A stretch of 64,000 nucleotides of DNA from Gracilariopsis chorda (taxonomy: Eukaryota; Rhodophyta; Florideophyceae; Gracilariales; Gracilariaceae): contig NBIV01000140.1 of assembly GCA_003194525.1 (NCBI GenBank), positions 1 through 64,000 of the forward strand, given 5' to 3'. A program made the translations under genes and the position numbers. The notes under the pieces were generated by a model, which saw nothing but the letters and a program-made list of their open reading frames with translations, was not told the DNA's origin and made no database searches. This document shows positions 9,480-20,834 of the stretch, one piece after another; within the stretch, counting starts at the first letter, position 1, and each line of letters starts with the position of its first letter.

Positions 9480-10387
9480 ATGACGATGGATTTGTAATGG
9501 GATACGAAATAGACGCTGAAGATCAAGAGTTACTCGATGCCGATGGACATAAACTTAAATGGCGTGTACTTAACATTTCCGAGGTTGGGGGAAGTGCTTT
9601 TGCGATCTGGTGGAATGCATCAATTACCCCCCAAACTGGGATAGAGCCTGCAGGGATAGGGACAACGTCGTTTTATGCGGAAACATGGGCAATATATCAC
9701 TCAATTCAAATTGTTAAGCGAAGAATAGGATCTGGGTGGATTGGACACATAAGGCTGATAACGGATTCTCAGAGCGTGGTTGAGAGTATCCGAGGAGCTG
9801 TAAGAGATCAGCCGTATTCTGTGCAACAAGTATCACGTACATTGTACGAGATTGGCAAAACATGCACTATGGATATGGTCTCGGTACCGAGCCATTGCGG
9901 TTTGCACCGCAACGACTTTTTAGACAGTTTGGCCAAAGAAGCATTGGAACTACCTGAGCACTTGCAGGTAAACGTGCCAGTGGGCTAAGCAGAAGTGAAA
10001 CGAAGAGTGAAGTCTCGAACACGATGTAGGAAAATTATTCAGTCTATACCTCAGGAGCTCACACAAGTGGTATCACAAAGAGAAGCGGAAGTTACATTGT
10101 CGCAGTTTGCAGTAGGCCATACACCTCTTTTGCACCCGCTCGGAACGCACTTGTACAAGCGAAGAATCGTGTGTACTTGCCGACCGGGAGTACTGAATGA
10201 TGTGGACCACTTTGTTCTAAGGTTTCCTTTGCGAACAAGGTCCCGCCGAGCCTGCCTGCCAAGTATGCGAGAAAGACACGGGATGGATGTTGGAGAAATC
10301 ATCAAAAAGTGGCCGGAATGTATGCTGGTCTTCCTAGCGAGAGAATGCTTTTTTCACATGAAGCGATCTACACTATGTAGGAATTAG
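9480..10387 (+). pseudogene. LINE-like element 3' end: RNase H and C-terminal domain
   Basis: Reading frame 2 encodes an RNase H domain of the non-LTR type: GGSAFAIWW, SFYAETWAIYHSIQIV with the acidic residue, HIRLITDSQSVVESI with the DS pair, and VSVPSHCGLHRNDFLDSLAKEA. An in-frame TAA (9986-9988) breaks it, but the frame resumes at once with a LINE C-terminal block (LSQFAVGHTPL, then CTC and DHFVL residues), as seen after RNase H in many LINEs. The 5' part (endonuclease, reverse transcriptase) is missing; the gypsy LTR ends at the preceding base, so the gypsy element probably inserted into this LINE. The apparent ATG at 9446 lies in the LTR and is not a real start. Confidence 0.75.
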
Positions 10388-10404
10388 ACGGGTGTACCCG
10401 TAAA

Positions 10405-10553
10405 AGAGAGAGAGAGAGTTTAGCATGCTAGGCGAAAGAGAGAGTTTAGCATGCTAGGCGAAGAAAAGCTCCACTGTATAGTTAGATTCTAGCACAATGC
10501 CGTAATCAGGTAATGTGTGCCCATAAAAAAGAAGAAAACAAAACACAAAACGC
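10405..10553 (+). repeat. LINE 3' UTR with 26-bp tandem duplication and A-rich tail
   Basis: After the LINE stop codon there are two copies of a 26-bp unit containing GAGTTTAGCATGCTAGGCGA (about 10405-10462), preceded by a GA run. An A-rich stretch at 10523-10553 (AAAAAAGAAGAAAACAAAAC) looks like the degenerate poly(A) tail that ends such elements. Confidence 0.55.
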
Positions 10554-12013
10554 TCCCAAGTGAAGGCTAGCTTATATGCCTCGTTCTTTGATACATTATG
10601 TAAATGCTCAACGATTGCCAAGTGCTTAAACCTTATTGACGTACTTGTTTTATTTTTGGTTGACTATGCCTCATACGTTAGTCATGGCGTCCAAAACACC
10701 ATTGTGCGCCCACGGCCCCCTCTCCTACGCTGTTGCATGGTTGCTGCAAAAACCGCGTCGTAGACTAAACCTGACTATTGTGTTCACGAGCATGAAGTCT
10801 TTACACCGGTCGTAATTTCATTGGCGTAGTCGGCATCCGTGCAATGCCAACTCGGCGCGGCTTTGCGTAATACTTAAAAGACTTTCGCGTACTAGCCGTT
10901 AATCGTTTCTACCAAATCGATTGACGATGCGACCAGCACTTTTTGACTGCCTTGGTTTTCATGAGAAACTTATCGCTCTGCTAAAGCATTTGATATATCT
11001 ACCGGCCTTCTTCCCTCATAACCCTTTGTATATCATGTGGGGTTTTTAAAGCAGTGCTCACCACTGCTCGTCGCGCTAGTCTGACCTGTGCCTAATTTCA
11101 CCCTCACGATTCTTCAGCGCCAAGAATAACTCTCCGCCTTACGCTAGCTAGACGCTTCACCACGAGAGCGAAGTTTGATTCCTGATGGCTCGCACCTATT
11201 CTCAGAATTCACTCTCAAAACTCTAATGATAGAAAAGCGATACCTTTATCCTTGAGGTCGGACGACGACACGTTCACGTGTAATACTGTACCAATTTGCA
11301 ACAATGCTACAAACGTACACGTAGCAAGCCAGACGCCACGCTGTCTTCATCGAAGTACGACGACAACAGAATAAGTTCAAATCTTAGCCTTGTACATTTG
11401 TACGAACACCGTCAACGCATCAACCAGAGAGATGTGAGGTGATGCCGGTGTAACTGCGCCACGCACCGGACGCATTGCTGCCCCAAATGAACACAAATAT
11501 CACAAGTGCTGTTGAGATCGAGTCGATGAGATTTGCTGCCCAACGGGAAGTGTTCCTGTCGCACCGCTGTGCGCTCTGTGCGCCGTTTATTGGCCAGAAG
11601 CAGATCTTCTGGAGTGTAACTACGCAGCGCAATTCGCAATCTACATCAAGGAAGCTGTCTGTTTCAATGCTTGATCGATTCTTCACCTATCCTACAGCGC
11701 ACAAGTCACGGAGCGCCCCTTGTGACGCGGGCCTTTCCTTTGCAGTCTACGGGTATGGTGAGAATGTCATGCTGTCCATCCTACAGTATCTCGCACGGTG
11801 GCTGTCGCACACTCTTGTAAGCCATTCTACTCCCATACTTAAGGTTCGGATCCCCCATTCACGCAGCTTCGCTGCTAACCCTTTACCCTTTGTTCCAGAA
11901 AGGCTACGGTCCCACGTGCTAGACCCTTTCACTTTCGTCTATTCGTTGTGCCGACCTCCCTTGTTCGCTTGTCATCTTTTTCTTCTGTTCGCTCTTTTCG
12001 CTCAGTCATCATC
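10554..12013. other. Intergenic, no supported gene
   Basis: No frame here shows a recognisable domain; the ORFs are short and overlap one another. The last 130 bases before 12014 are pyrimidine-rich (CTTTCACTTTCGTC and similar runs), as expected for the leader and core promoter of the downstream gene. Confidence 0.5.
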
Positions 12014-12535
12014 ATGGTTGAATTCGACACGGACATGCTCTTCACCATGCTCTATGGCCTCGTCGCTCTTTACAACGCCGCAATCTTCGGCAACCTTGCA
12101 GAAGTCTGTGACTTGTCGGCTTTGTGTCCTTCTCGTGCGAAGGCTGCACTCGCTTTTGCCGTCTTGGTCTTCATCATATCCGCCATCATGTTTGGTGGCA
12201 TGATGCTGCGTCTTTCATTCCTGGACAGAGTACACATGCTGGCAACCCCGGTGTTGTTCGCTTTGAACACCGTTGTTGCGGCTACTGGAATCTCTCCACG
12301 ACTCGTTGGACGTGAGTCCCCCGTTTCCTCACAACTCGCATGGTGGTCGGAGACCATCTGTTTCATTCTCGTCATCATCGCCTTTTTAGACCTCTCAAGA
12401 CCTGCGCCCGCGAAACCGGGCTTGGAGACCACCATGGCTCCGGAGCCTGAAATGAACCACACAAGCCCAACCCCACAAGGACCAGTACAATATCAACCAG
12501 CGGTGTCTCCTACCGGAACGGCACCGGAGGTATGA
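12014..12535 (+). CDS. Four-transmembrane membrane protein, MARVEL-like in shape
   Basis: The ATG at 12014 is chosen over the start of the open frame (11948) because the hydrophobic segments follow it directly and a pyrimidine-rich leader precedes it. The 173-residue product has four predicted membrane helices at about residues 8-28, 43-66, 73-92 and 112-127. A Pro/Thr/Glu-rich hydrophilic tail (128-173) follows, probably cytosolic. Arg/Lys residues sit between helices 1 and 2 and after helix 3. The four-helix layout resembles MARVEL-type vesicle or junction proteins, but no diagnostic motif was seen, so function stays open. It is intronless. Confidence 0.6.
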   Translation: MVEFDTDMLFTMLYGLVALYNAAIFGNLAEVCDLSALCPSRAKAALAFAVLVFIISAIMFGGMMLRLSFLDRVHMLATPVLFALNTVVAATGISPRLVGRESPVSSQLAWWSETICFILVIIAFLDLSRPAPAKPGLETTMAPEPEMNHTSPTPQGPVQYQPAVSPTGTAPEV

Positions 12536-14823
12536 TCTTTTGTATCTCTTTAGCATCACGTACTTTTCGTCTTCATGTTGTTGTAAAGTGATCCCTCATC
12601 TTGTTGTTTGCCGCTATCAGAAGCCCCTCTCAGCTTGTAACTTCAGAACTAGATCGGCTCTCCACTCTCCGTCCTTTTCAAGAGGTTCCAAGCCGCTTTT
12701 GTTACTCCGTAAGCCCCGTAGCTTGGCCATCGCTGAATGGCGAGACCTCGTGTACGTGTAAGGTACTACCGTTTACCCAACACACGTGCAGCCAAGAACG
12801 TTGTTTCCAAAAGCTGGAGCATATGTTGATAACGTGATAACGTCGGTACCGTTGGTACATCAAGCCTAATCGTTGCTTAGGGTAAGCTTTCTCATGCCGT
12901 ATCTTTCGTAACTGGTCTACAAAAAATCTGCCAGAACGTTTTTAATATATCGTTTCGTATCCGGCACGTTTTAGAGCCACATTTGGCTGCGTTGGCGATC
13001 GCCTTCTCGAAGACTGCAAAGCTACATCAACTCACGACGGAACATATGAGTGAAATCGTTCAATAATTCGTAGTTTACGACTAGACACTGTTCGTCACCG
13101 AACGAAGGAAAAAGCATAGGAATCATATGACGCCTTCACATTTTAACAAACTCTAGTAGGTGTGTTCTTCTGGTTTTGTCTTCTTTTTAGGACTGACAGC
13201 AAGGTGCTCACAGTAAGCCGTAATGTGATTCTCGGGCGCTATATGAAGACCGAGGTTTTCGAGTATTGTGCCAAAATGAGACAAGAGAGAATCGATGCCC
13301 CTCCACTTCCGCCGGTCCTAGTAGCGCTCACGGTGTGGAGTGGCGCCGTTTATTGTTCTTGTCAACGTGTACACTGCGTGATGGCAACGTGATGATTGCT
13401 CGCGTCTATGAAGCACCGCACATAGGTGCGTGATGACACAAGACGAATCGTTTTACTAGTCCGCCAGTCACGATAACTAGCGACTACCACGCTGGGACGT
13501 AGAACTAGCCAACTATCTTGCAACTCTAGTGCTTGATGCGGCCACAGACCCTACCGGTAGCCCTCTTTCCCCCTTCTTGGTCGAGCCCACCCGGGCCTCC
13601 CTACAGTCGAAGTCCACAAGAACTACCCATTTGGTCATTTACCGTGTTTGGTTATACCAAAGAAAGCAAAGATTTACGCGATTGCTTCACACGCTTACAC
13701 GTGCTGGATTTCGGTAGTTCGGAGGGGCTACATCCATCGTCTGTAGAGTACTGCGCCGGAGGATCATAGCGGACGTTTCCATGCTCCAGCTCGTGCATCT
13801 GCTCGAAATAATCAAGGGTGTTGAAAAGATCTTCATCATCGGCATCACGTCCGGACTATTTGAGTTTCGAAATAAAGAGAGAGTATTCCTGTGTGATGCG
13901 TGTGAAATTTTTCTTGCCATCCTTTGGCTGTTCTTTTCATGCCATTGCTCTGTTTTGCAAGCTTGAATGCATCCGAAAAGACTTATTTTAAACTTCTTTT
14001 TGCTGCTTACGGTCGCCGTAGCCGGCTTTCTTCATCATTGAGAAAAGAAGTATAACCTTGTCATTTTCATAGTTTGGCTTCGTTGCAGCAGCGCTGGATG
14101 AGGTAGGGAGTTTTTCGTTGGCTGACGGGAGACTTGGTCTTGCAGATGCCGTAGTTTGTTCTGCAGAATTGCTGTTTTGGCTTGCGGGAGCTATGGAAAT
14201 TTAAGATGGGGCAGCAACAAGATGGTTGGGTTCACAGAACCTTACGGGACTGCTTGCCAGGACTTGGACTGCGGAAAATGTTTGCGGTAAACGAAGAGTG
14301 CGTTGGGATGGTAGCAAGTTTAGGCCGTTGGGGAATGTGTTGCGTCGTGATTCTACAGTTATGCGGGAGATGGGCATTGGACCAAAAATATGTCCTATGG
14401 ACAATTTCGCGCGAAACCGTGTCCCACGGTGCACTTGTCCATGGCCATATGTAGAAACGCCCTTAGCCAAGCACGGCTGGCTACAGCTTCGTACTAAAGT
14501 CAATTGTCGTTGTCAAAATCACTGTGTGCAAACTGTGCCTTTAGTTGTCCTAGAAACTAGCGTATAGCCAAAGTCCTTGAACGAATGTGGTGCGCTGGCG
14601 AAGGTCTTCAAGTAAGAAATGATATTTTTGCCTTCTGTTTGGGAATGAGGAATGCACATATTGTTTGGAATCCGTTAAGGGCTGATGATCTTGATTATTA
14701 TAATCGATAAAAAAATCGTTTGCATGCAGTTGGTGAAGTTGGACAGAAGCGACGACTGAAAGGAAATATAGAGAAAAACGTCAGCGACGTATGAATGCAA
14801 AGTTTTGAGTTGCTGGGTCGCAG
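12536..14823. other. Intergenic, no supported gene
   Basis: Only short overlapping ORFs are present (for example 14226-14567), none with a recognisable domain. A GGTACC-type repeat (GGTACCGTTGGTAC) lies at 12845-12858. Confidence 0.45.
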
Positions 14824-15330
14824 GAAGAAATCGTTGACTGTAGCGAAACGCGTAAGCTCGAACTCGAAGTGTTTGAGATGCAGCTGCAATACTGGTGGCG
14901 ACTTGAGAAGCTTAACATCCTTCCTCGCCGCCTGCAGTTCATCGAGGCCATCAGCGCGATATTTGTTGTCACCTTCTATCATCCCAACCTCCGCGTACTT
15001 TTCTGAAGACTCATAAACATTGCGACAGTCCTTAACATTGAGCGGAATGTCTGAAAACTCCTCATCGGTAGTGGAGGTGTAATCAACGTTCACGCACTCC
15101 ACATAGTTGAGAAGCTTACCTTGAAACAGCGTTGAAAATGTTTTGGGTTTACCCAGAGCAATTTTCGTCATCATCTTCGCCAGCTCATCAGAAAAACATG
15201 AGCTTGAGTTCTTGTACCTCATGCTGGAAGAGTGCGTCAGTGGCATCCCAGCCGAACGACTACGTGAGCTTCTTGGTCTTGACCACAGTAGGCGACGTTT
15301 GTACTCGTAGAATGTAATCGGCGCGATATC
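14824..15330 (-). pseudogene. USP7/UBP12-like ubiquitin hydrolase fragment
   Basis: Deubiquitinases of the USP7 family remove ubiquitin with a Cys-His-Asp triad. The minus strand holds the middle of such a domain, broken in two places: TKKLT, an in-frame TAG (15260-15262), SFGWD...ALFQHEVQEL (the family's QHDVQE box), then a frameshift near 15190 and a long matching block with FQGKLLNYVECVNVDY, LNVKDCRNVYES and EGDNKYRADGLDELQAA, ending with PPVLQLHLKHFEF. The Cys box upstream and the His box downstream are absent. It is a truncated, dead copy; whether a functional parent exists elsewhere cannot be seen. The WD40 remnant on the other strand begins within about 40 bases. Confidence 0.8.
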
Positions 15331-15368
15331 GTGCGATCAAGCGCACTGGTATCGTGTCGCGCCTTGCA

Positions 15369-16180
15369 ATGAGAGCAAACGGAGGTCGTGTTGTATCTGG
15401 GTCGAGGGACAGGACGGCTCGAGTGTGGGATGTGAGGAGCTGTGAGGCAGAGAGTGAGCCTCTCCAAGGTCACTGATGAGATTCGGTGCGTTGCAGTAAG
15501 TGGAAGCGGGTCGCGTATTGTGTCTGGGTCATTTGACGGTACGGTGCGAGTGTGGGAGGCGGGGAGCGTTGAGGCATTGGTTGAGCCTCTCCACGGTTAC
15601 AGCGATATGGTGACGTTCATTGCATGGGGTGCAGACGGGTCGCGTATCGTATCAGGATCTATTGATGGATCTGCTCGAATGTGGAAGGCGGGGCGTGGTG
15701 ATACAATAGGTGCGCCTCTTTGCCGTTCCGTGTCTTGGATTCTATGCGTTGCGTGGAGTGCAGATGGGACGCATATGGTGTCTGGCTCCGGCGACAGGAC
15801 TGTTCGAGTGTGGCTGGCGGGATCGCAGTGGAGCAGTGGGGGGGGCCTCTCCGCGGCCACACCAATGCGGGCGGTCTGGTGCGTTGCTGTGAGTGGCGAT
15901 GGGTCGCGTGCGGTGTCTGGGTCTTTGGACAAGGTCCGAGTGTGAGACGCGCACCTCTTCCAACCTGTGGTGGTACCTTTGGTACCACTGCATCACTTCA
16001 CATCAGTCAGACATGTTCCAGTATTTGAGTAGACGTGCAGCATTCGCGAATCGTATCGGAGTATTGGGGTGGTATCTGGAATCTATGGGATCTGCACAGC
16101 GGGAAGTGTGTGCTCACGTCAGACGACTCTTCGTGGCTTTCCACTTTGACGCTCTCGCTTTCTTGTGGTCATAGTCGGAG
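15369..16180 (+). pseudogene. WD40-repeat protein remnant
   Basis: At least five blade-like repeats are visible, each with a pattern of the type SRIVSGSFDGTVRVWEAG. The first (about 15369-15465) is in frame 3 and ends at stops; the next four run in frame 1 from 15442 to 15945. Another decayed unit (IVSEYWGG...LWDLHSGKCVLT) extends to about 16180. The repeats are very alike, as in HET-E-like or NB-ARC-linked propellers where repeats are exchanged by recombination. The frameshift and lost DNA between repeats argue for a pseudogene. No N-terminal effector domain is visible. Confidence 0.7.
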
Positions 16181-16986
16181 AGATGGGGTCCTTACAATCG
16201 GCATATGAATGCGCGCGACCAGGATGGAAGCCAAGTAGTGTTGGCTTCTTGCGAAGAATACGTGAGGAACTTCAGTGGTGGTGACAGGTACTGGCCTTAA
16301 AGAATACACCCATCGTGCAAGAACATTTGGTGAAGTCGCGCTTGCTAACACGCTTCACACCACACCTCACCGCAGGCGCCGTCATCCTTGATGAAGCCAT
16401 TAATTCCGTCGCCGCCATCATCGCCAACTCCCATCGCAACTGCGCCGTTCCTTCGTAGAATCGTTGAGCAAGCATCAAAACAAATTTCAAGAAAATGTCA
16501 GACGGCAAAACTGCTGAGGGTTTGTCAAACCTCTACCTTTCTACACGTACCGGCGTACGTTTTGGGCAGTCTCAGCCAGCCAGGACTTTCTTTCGTGTTC
16601 ACCCTTTGACCATGACCAGCTCTTTACTCTTCCTCGCTGGGGGATCGAGTGGAACTGGCGTACGACAGTAGCCTTCCCCTGGTATATCGGTGCCACACGC
16701 GAGCCAGGCAACGGCTGCGCTAGCAGTCTACCCTTGGTACCATAAATCCGTGCCCCAGGGAATCTAGGGTTCGGTATAGCGCGTGAGCAGCGGCCTTCTT
16801 TACACAGGTTAAACTGCACTTACAGCGAGACGCTATTTCGTCAGCTTCTCGGTATTTGTAAGAGTCAACTCCCGTGTCGCTTCCTCAAGCATGACTGCGG
16901 CCTTCATAGCATTTTGAAAACACAGACCGTGACGCGAAGCAGTACCGAAAAGGTCAGGGTACTTGTGCTCACCTGACTAAGAGATC
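16181..16986. other. Intergenic
   Basis: No coding signal was recognised. The stretch contains one GGTACC site in the context ACCCTTGGTACC (16731-16742) and must include the promoter of the transporter gene downstream. Confidence 0.45.
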
Positions 16987-18198
16987 ATGGAGGAGGAAGA
17001 CAGCTCAGAACAACGCGTTCCATTATATGCCAAGTCGGAGTCTCAAGATGAACAATACTCACCGAAGCAGCTTTCGGCTACGTTCTTCTTGCTTGGACTG
17101 GGTACTCTTCTTCCATGGAATGCACTGCTATCATCCTTGGATTTCTATACATCCTTGCACAAGGATGCACCTGTGGCTCAGTATATTACAAACTCTTATT
17201 CTGGCCCGCTCATGATATCTGGTTTGCTTTCCCTTACGAGTTATATGTCTTTTGAGACCATTCAGTCTATTCTCATTTGCTTCGGTTTGCTTTCTGTTGT
17301 CACTCTGGCGGTGCCTTGTATCGCAGACAGTTTGGCAGCGACCGCCATTGCCACAGTACTAATTGGACTTGTTGGCGGATTGCTGCAGAGCGTATTATAT
17401 GGGCTGGTGAACTATTTTCCTGGTGGAACCGTAACTTCCGCCTTCAACTCGGGCGCAGGAGCAGCCAGTGTGCTTATTGTGTCCCTTCGCATAGTAACAC
17501 GACTTGCTACAGGAGACGGGGACGACGTTGAAGCTCTTTTACCCGGATTCCGTGTGTTCTTTGCCGTTTGTACATTTCTTTGCATTGCATGTTTAGTTTC
17601 TTTCCACAGGCTAACAAGACGACCAGAATATGCAGCAGTACCTCGCTATTCAAACGTTCATCTCGCCGCCGCATATGATACACTTCATGACATCGCAAAA
17701 CCTGCCGCGTGCTTACTTTTTTGTTTCCAAGGCACAATGTTACTGTTCCCAGGCATCTTCACGCGCATACCAGTCCAATTGGATAAGACTCATCTGGGCA
17801 GCATTCGCACGTGGTTTCCGTTAATCGTTGTCGCTTTATTCGCCCTCGGAGATACAACCGGACGGGCATTCTTCTCTAGTGCACTTGTTTTGCGTTATCC
17901 GCAATCTCTTCTTATTTTTAGTATTGCGAGAGTGGCCGTGCTCCCGATCCATATCCTTCAATGGATTGGGGTAATTTCGCTTAACACAACGTCTGCGTTT
18001 GGCACAGTTTTCTTCCATGGATTTATCAATGGCTTTATCATGAATATGGCTTTTGTCAGCGCTCCTGATCATACGTCTGAAGAAATGCGGGAAAATGCGG
18101 GAAGGCTTATGTTTGCTATGTTAATTTGTGGACTTTTCCTTGGAAGCGCGTCTGGTTGGATTCTTGACGAAGTTTTGAAGTCGTTTTCGCTGTATTGA
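16987..18198 (+). CDS. Equilibrative nucleoside transporter (SLC29/ENT family)
   Basis: ENT proteins move nucleosides or nucleobases down their gradient across the plasma or organelle membrane. The 403-residue product is close to the family length and is intronless. It starts with a short acidic cytosolic N terminus, then LGLGTLLPWNALLSSLDFY at about residues 36-54, the hallmark of ENT helix 1. Around eleven hydrophobic segments follow, with a short hydrophilic loop in the middle (about residues 205-225). It ends with FLGSASGWILDEVL in the last helix. The ATG at 16987 has a purine-rich context (ATCATGGAGG). Substrate cannot be told from sequence. Confidence 0.88.
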   Translation: MEEEDSSEQRVPLYAKSESQDEQYSPKQLSATFFLLGLGTLLPWNALLSSLDFYTSLHKDAPVAQYITNSYSGPLMISGLLSLTSYMSFETIQSILICFGLLSVVTLAVPCIADSLAATAIATVLIGLVGGLLQSVLYGLVNYFPGGTVTSAFNSGAGAASVLIVSLRIVTRLATGDGDDVEALLPGFRVFFAVCTFLCIACLVSFHRLTRRPEYAAVPRYSNVHLAAAYDTLHDIAKPAACLLFCFQGTMLLFPGIFTRIPVQLDKTHLGSIRTWFPLIVVALFALGDTTGRAFFSSALVLRYPQSLLIFSIARVAVLPIHILQWIGVISLNTTSAFGTVFFHGFINGFIMNMAFVSAPDHTSEEMRENAGRLMFAMLICGLFLGSASGWILDEVLKSFSLY

Positions 18199-19430
18199 GA
18201 CGCTGGTTTTCCCTGAGATTCTAACGAGCACCACTTGATCAGGAGTATGTAACCGAGAGACGAAAGAAAATGAAGTCTACGTTGAAAGATGAAGTGCTCA
18301 GCTTCAGAACAATCCAGATCGTGAACACGAAGCGCTTATCTACGTGAGCAAGCCTTTCGCACACTTCTTGGTGTTCAGCTGGGCAGCTGGGAAAGGATTG
18401 CTGATAAGTCGCGAGCCTCGTGGCTTTAATGCTGAAGGACGGTACCATTCATTCTGTTCTTCTTGTCACGAGAACGTGGTCTCCACAGAATCCTTGAGCA
18501 GTCTGTGGATGTGGCTCAGTGGTGGTCTTCTACGGCACTATGAAGTGGGATCATTTTACCCTCCGCATGCACTGGGAGATGCCGACGTTTAGTCCGTCCA
18601 AGTATCCTCTCTTGTAACTGAACGCGAAGAGCAGCACAGACAGTCGATGGGGGGCTCACAGTCTTTAAGCACTTTTAGGATATAGTCTAGCGAGTTCTTT
18701 CTCTCGTCCTTGTTTCACTGGCGGTAACTTAATTCCATTCCTACCCCTTATCTTCTTGTGTCTGGAAATGTGGAGTTACTGGGCCATGTGTGATGTGCAA
18801 AGGCACCATACAATACATTTCAACTGAGGTCATCCCAAACTGTAGACTCATTTAACATATTGAAGCACCGCAAAGAGACATATGCTCTGCTGCTGCGTAC
18901 TTCGCGCCCCGATTAGTAGTTGTAGATAAATGTAAGACAATTGTTACTCATCTAGCTCTCACACAGAGCCGTTCATCTGAGGAAGGGCGTCAAAATTCGG
19001 CACAGAAACGTGCGCATTCTTTCTGACATGGTGCGGTCCGTTTAGTGTCATGAGACCATTATGAACTTCTCGCGAAGAGATATCATTGCTGAAAAGAAAT
19101 GTTACCAGTGCCAAAGACTGCTAAAATGTACCCTACGTACCAAACATATTGACGCTAAGAACTTGCAACTTGTGCAAGCACTGCATCCATCCGAAAAGGC
19201 AGCACGGACGGGAAGATTCTTACCAGTCCGTAAATGGTCACACGGGGGATATTCTTGCATTCATATGCATGTCGCGTAGAAGGACCCTGAGAATTCTGTC
19301 CTTGTACCTAGATAAAGAAAGGCCTTCCTGTTCCTCGGACGGATGACGTTGGTGATACTTCTCATGCGTCTCGGCCCCCCATAACTCTTGGGGCAAGACT
19401 TTGACAATTTCTGCCAAACTCTAGGTACTC
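18199..19430. other. Intergenic, no supported gene
   Basis: Short ORFs only (for example 18344-18592), without recognisable domains. It separates the convergent ends of the nucleoside transporter and the FSP1-like gene. Confidence 0.45.
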
Positions 19431-20834
19431 TTAGTGCATTGCAGGGCGCCTCGGAGATGTGAGAAGGATTTGAAATAGATATGCTAAGAGGTATGTAATG
19501 TACTCTAAGCTGCGAAATATGAAGGCCCAAAAACCATTCCACTTCGCAGATTCAACTCCGAGAAACTCGATGAGGAACTTTGTGAGAGCCGGAAGTTTCC
19601 CGCAGATCACAAGCGGTCCAAGGCAAAGAATACCGTCATACTTGTACAAACTGATGACAAAGAGGCGCGGAAACTGGCCAAATGGGAAAGCATTGACAGG
19701 ATAGCACTTCATGGCTGTGGACTGAGCGGAAACTAAACGTTCTCCTTGCATCAGTCTCACTACATTCAAAGCTGCCAGTTTCCCTGCCTCTTCCGCTGCG
19801 TATGCTGTTTTCTCACAAGCAAAACGATCAAGGTCGAGCTCCCCGTCAACATGTGCAGCATCTCCGGCAACGAAGAAATGCGGCATATCCCATGTCTGTA
19901 AGGTGTCCCTGATATCGATTGAACCATCCCGACGCAAGTACTTCTCATCCACCACGCCCCCTACAATAAGCGCATCGGACGCACCATTTGATTTGGCTCC
20001 AGTGCAGTCGAAGACAACATCTGCAATTACCACAAAACTTGGATCCGATTCAGAAGTATACTTAAACTTACCTTCATCATCAACTCCGCACGGAAAAAGT
20101 CGGGATCTAACTATGCGAACCGCCTTTCGAGATAACCAATCCTCAGCAAACTTACTAGCTTTGTCTGGAAGGCGAGGCAATAAGCCCCGTGGTGAGCAAC
20201 CTAGAGTAATTCGTGCATTCTCCTGTGATTTGGTGAGTGCCACTAGTTCAGCACAGAGCTCTACTCCAATTGGTCCCCCTCCGACAATGAGAATCCTAGT
20301 CAAGTGTGAGAAAACATTGTGTTAGTGAGAGAGAGGAATACATTCACATGGAATGTTGCAGAATTCATTTCGATTGAAAACGTACTCGTTCGCCACCATG
20401 CACTTCGTACGGTATCTTTCGAGCTCCGATGAACGTTTATGAATTGTACAAGGTTCATTGTAGGCCTGGCTTGAGCGAATAGGTTCAGAAAAGGATACTC
20501 CGGTTGCCCACACACAATAATCATAGGGAACGGATATAAAGGTAACGCGATTGCCCTCGCGGCGCTCAACTGTTGCTTCAGAAGGGGTGATAAGAGTTAC
20601 TCTACCGAGAGCAAACCTTCTGTTTTCGGTTTCGTCGTGATCAAATGTAATACTATCGAGACGCTGTGGTTGAACGATACATCGTAGTATCGAAGGTGTG
20701 AACTCAAAGAATGGTTTTTCATCAACATAGACCACTCGAACTTTTTCTCCGTAATCGTCAAGAGCCCGCACTGTAGCTCGCCCTGCGAACCCGCCTCCAA
20801 CTACCAGTACTGTCGGTTTCATTCGCGTCGGCAT
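19431..20834 (-). CDS. FSP1/AIFM2-like FAD-dependent NAD(P)H oxidoreductase, one intron
   Basis: Members of this pyridine nucleotide-disulphide oxidoreductase group use NAD(P)H to reduce quinones and other lipid-soluble acceptors. Exon 1 (20834-20386) carries the FAD-binding VVGGGFAG near residue 12. Exon 2 (20295-19431) carries the NAD(P)H-binding ILIVGGGPIGVELCAEL and the second FAD motif FFVAGDAAH. The 90-base intron (20385-20296) begins GTACGT and ends CTAG; splicing joins GA with G to give an uninterrupted NEILIVGGG. The protein is 437 residues, longer than typical FSP1, with a hydrophobic tail (YITYLLAYLFQILL) that may anchor it in a membrane. Other type II NADH dehydrogenase-like roles are possible. 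Confidence 0.82.

Noticed and set aside
8931-9483. Overlapping ORFs of about 178 codons on both strands in the LTR
   Set aside because: They lie wholly within the 3' LTR, are GC-driven and match no protein family; the minus-strand one has no credible start.
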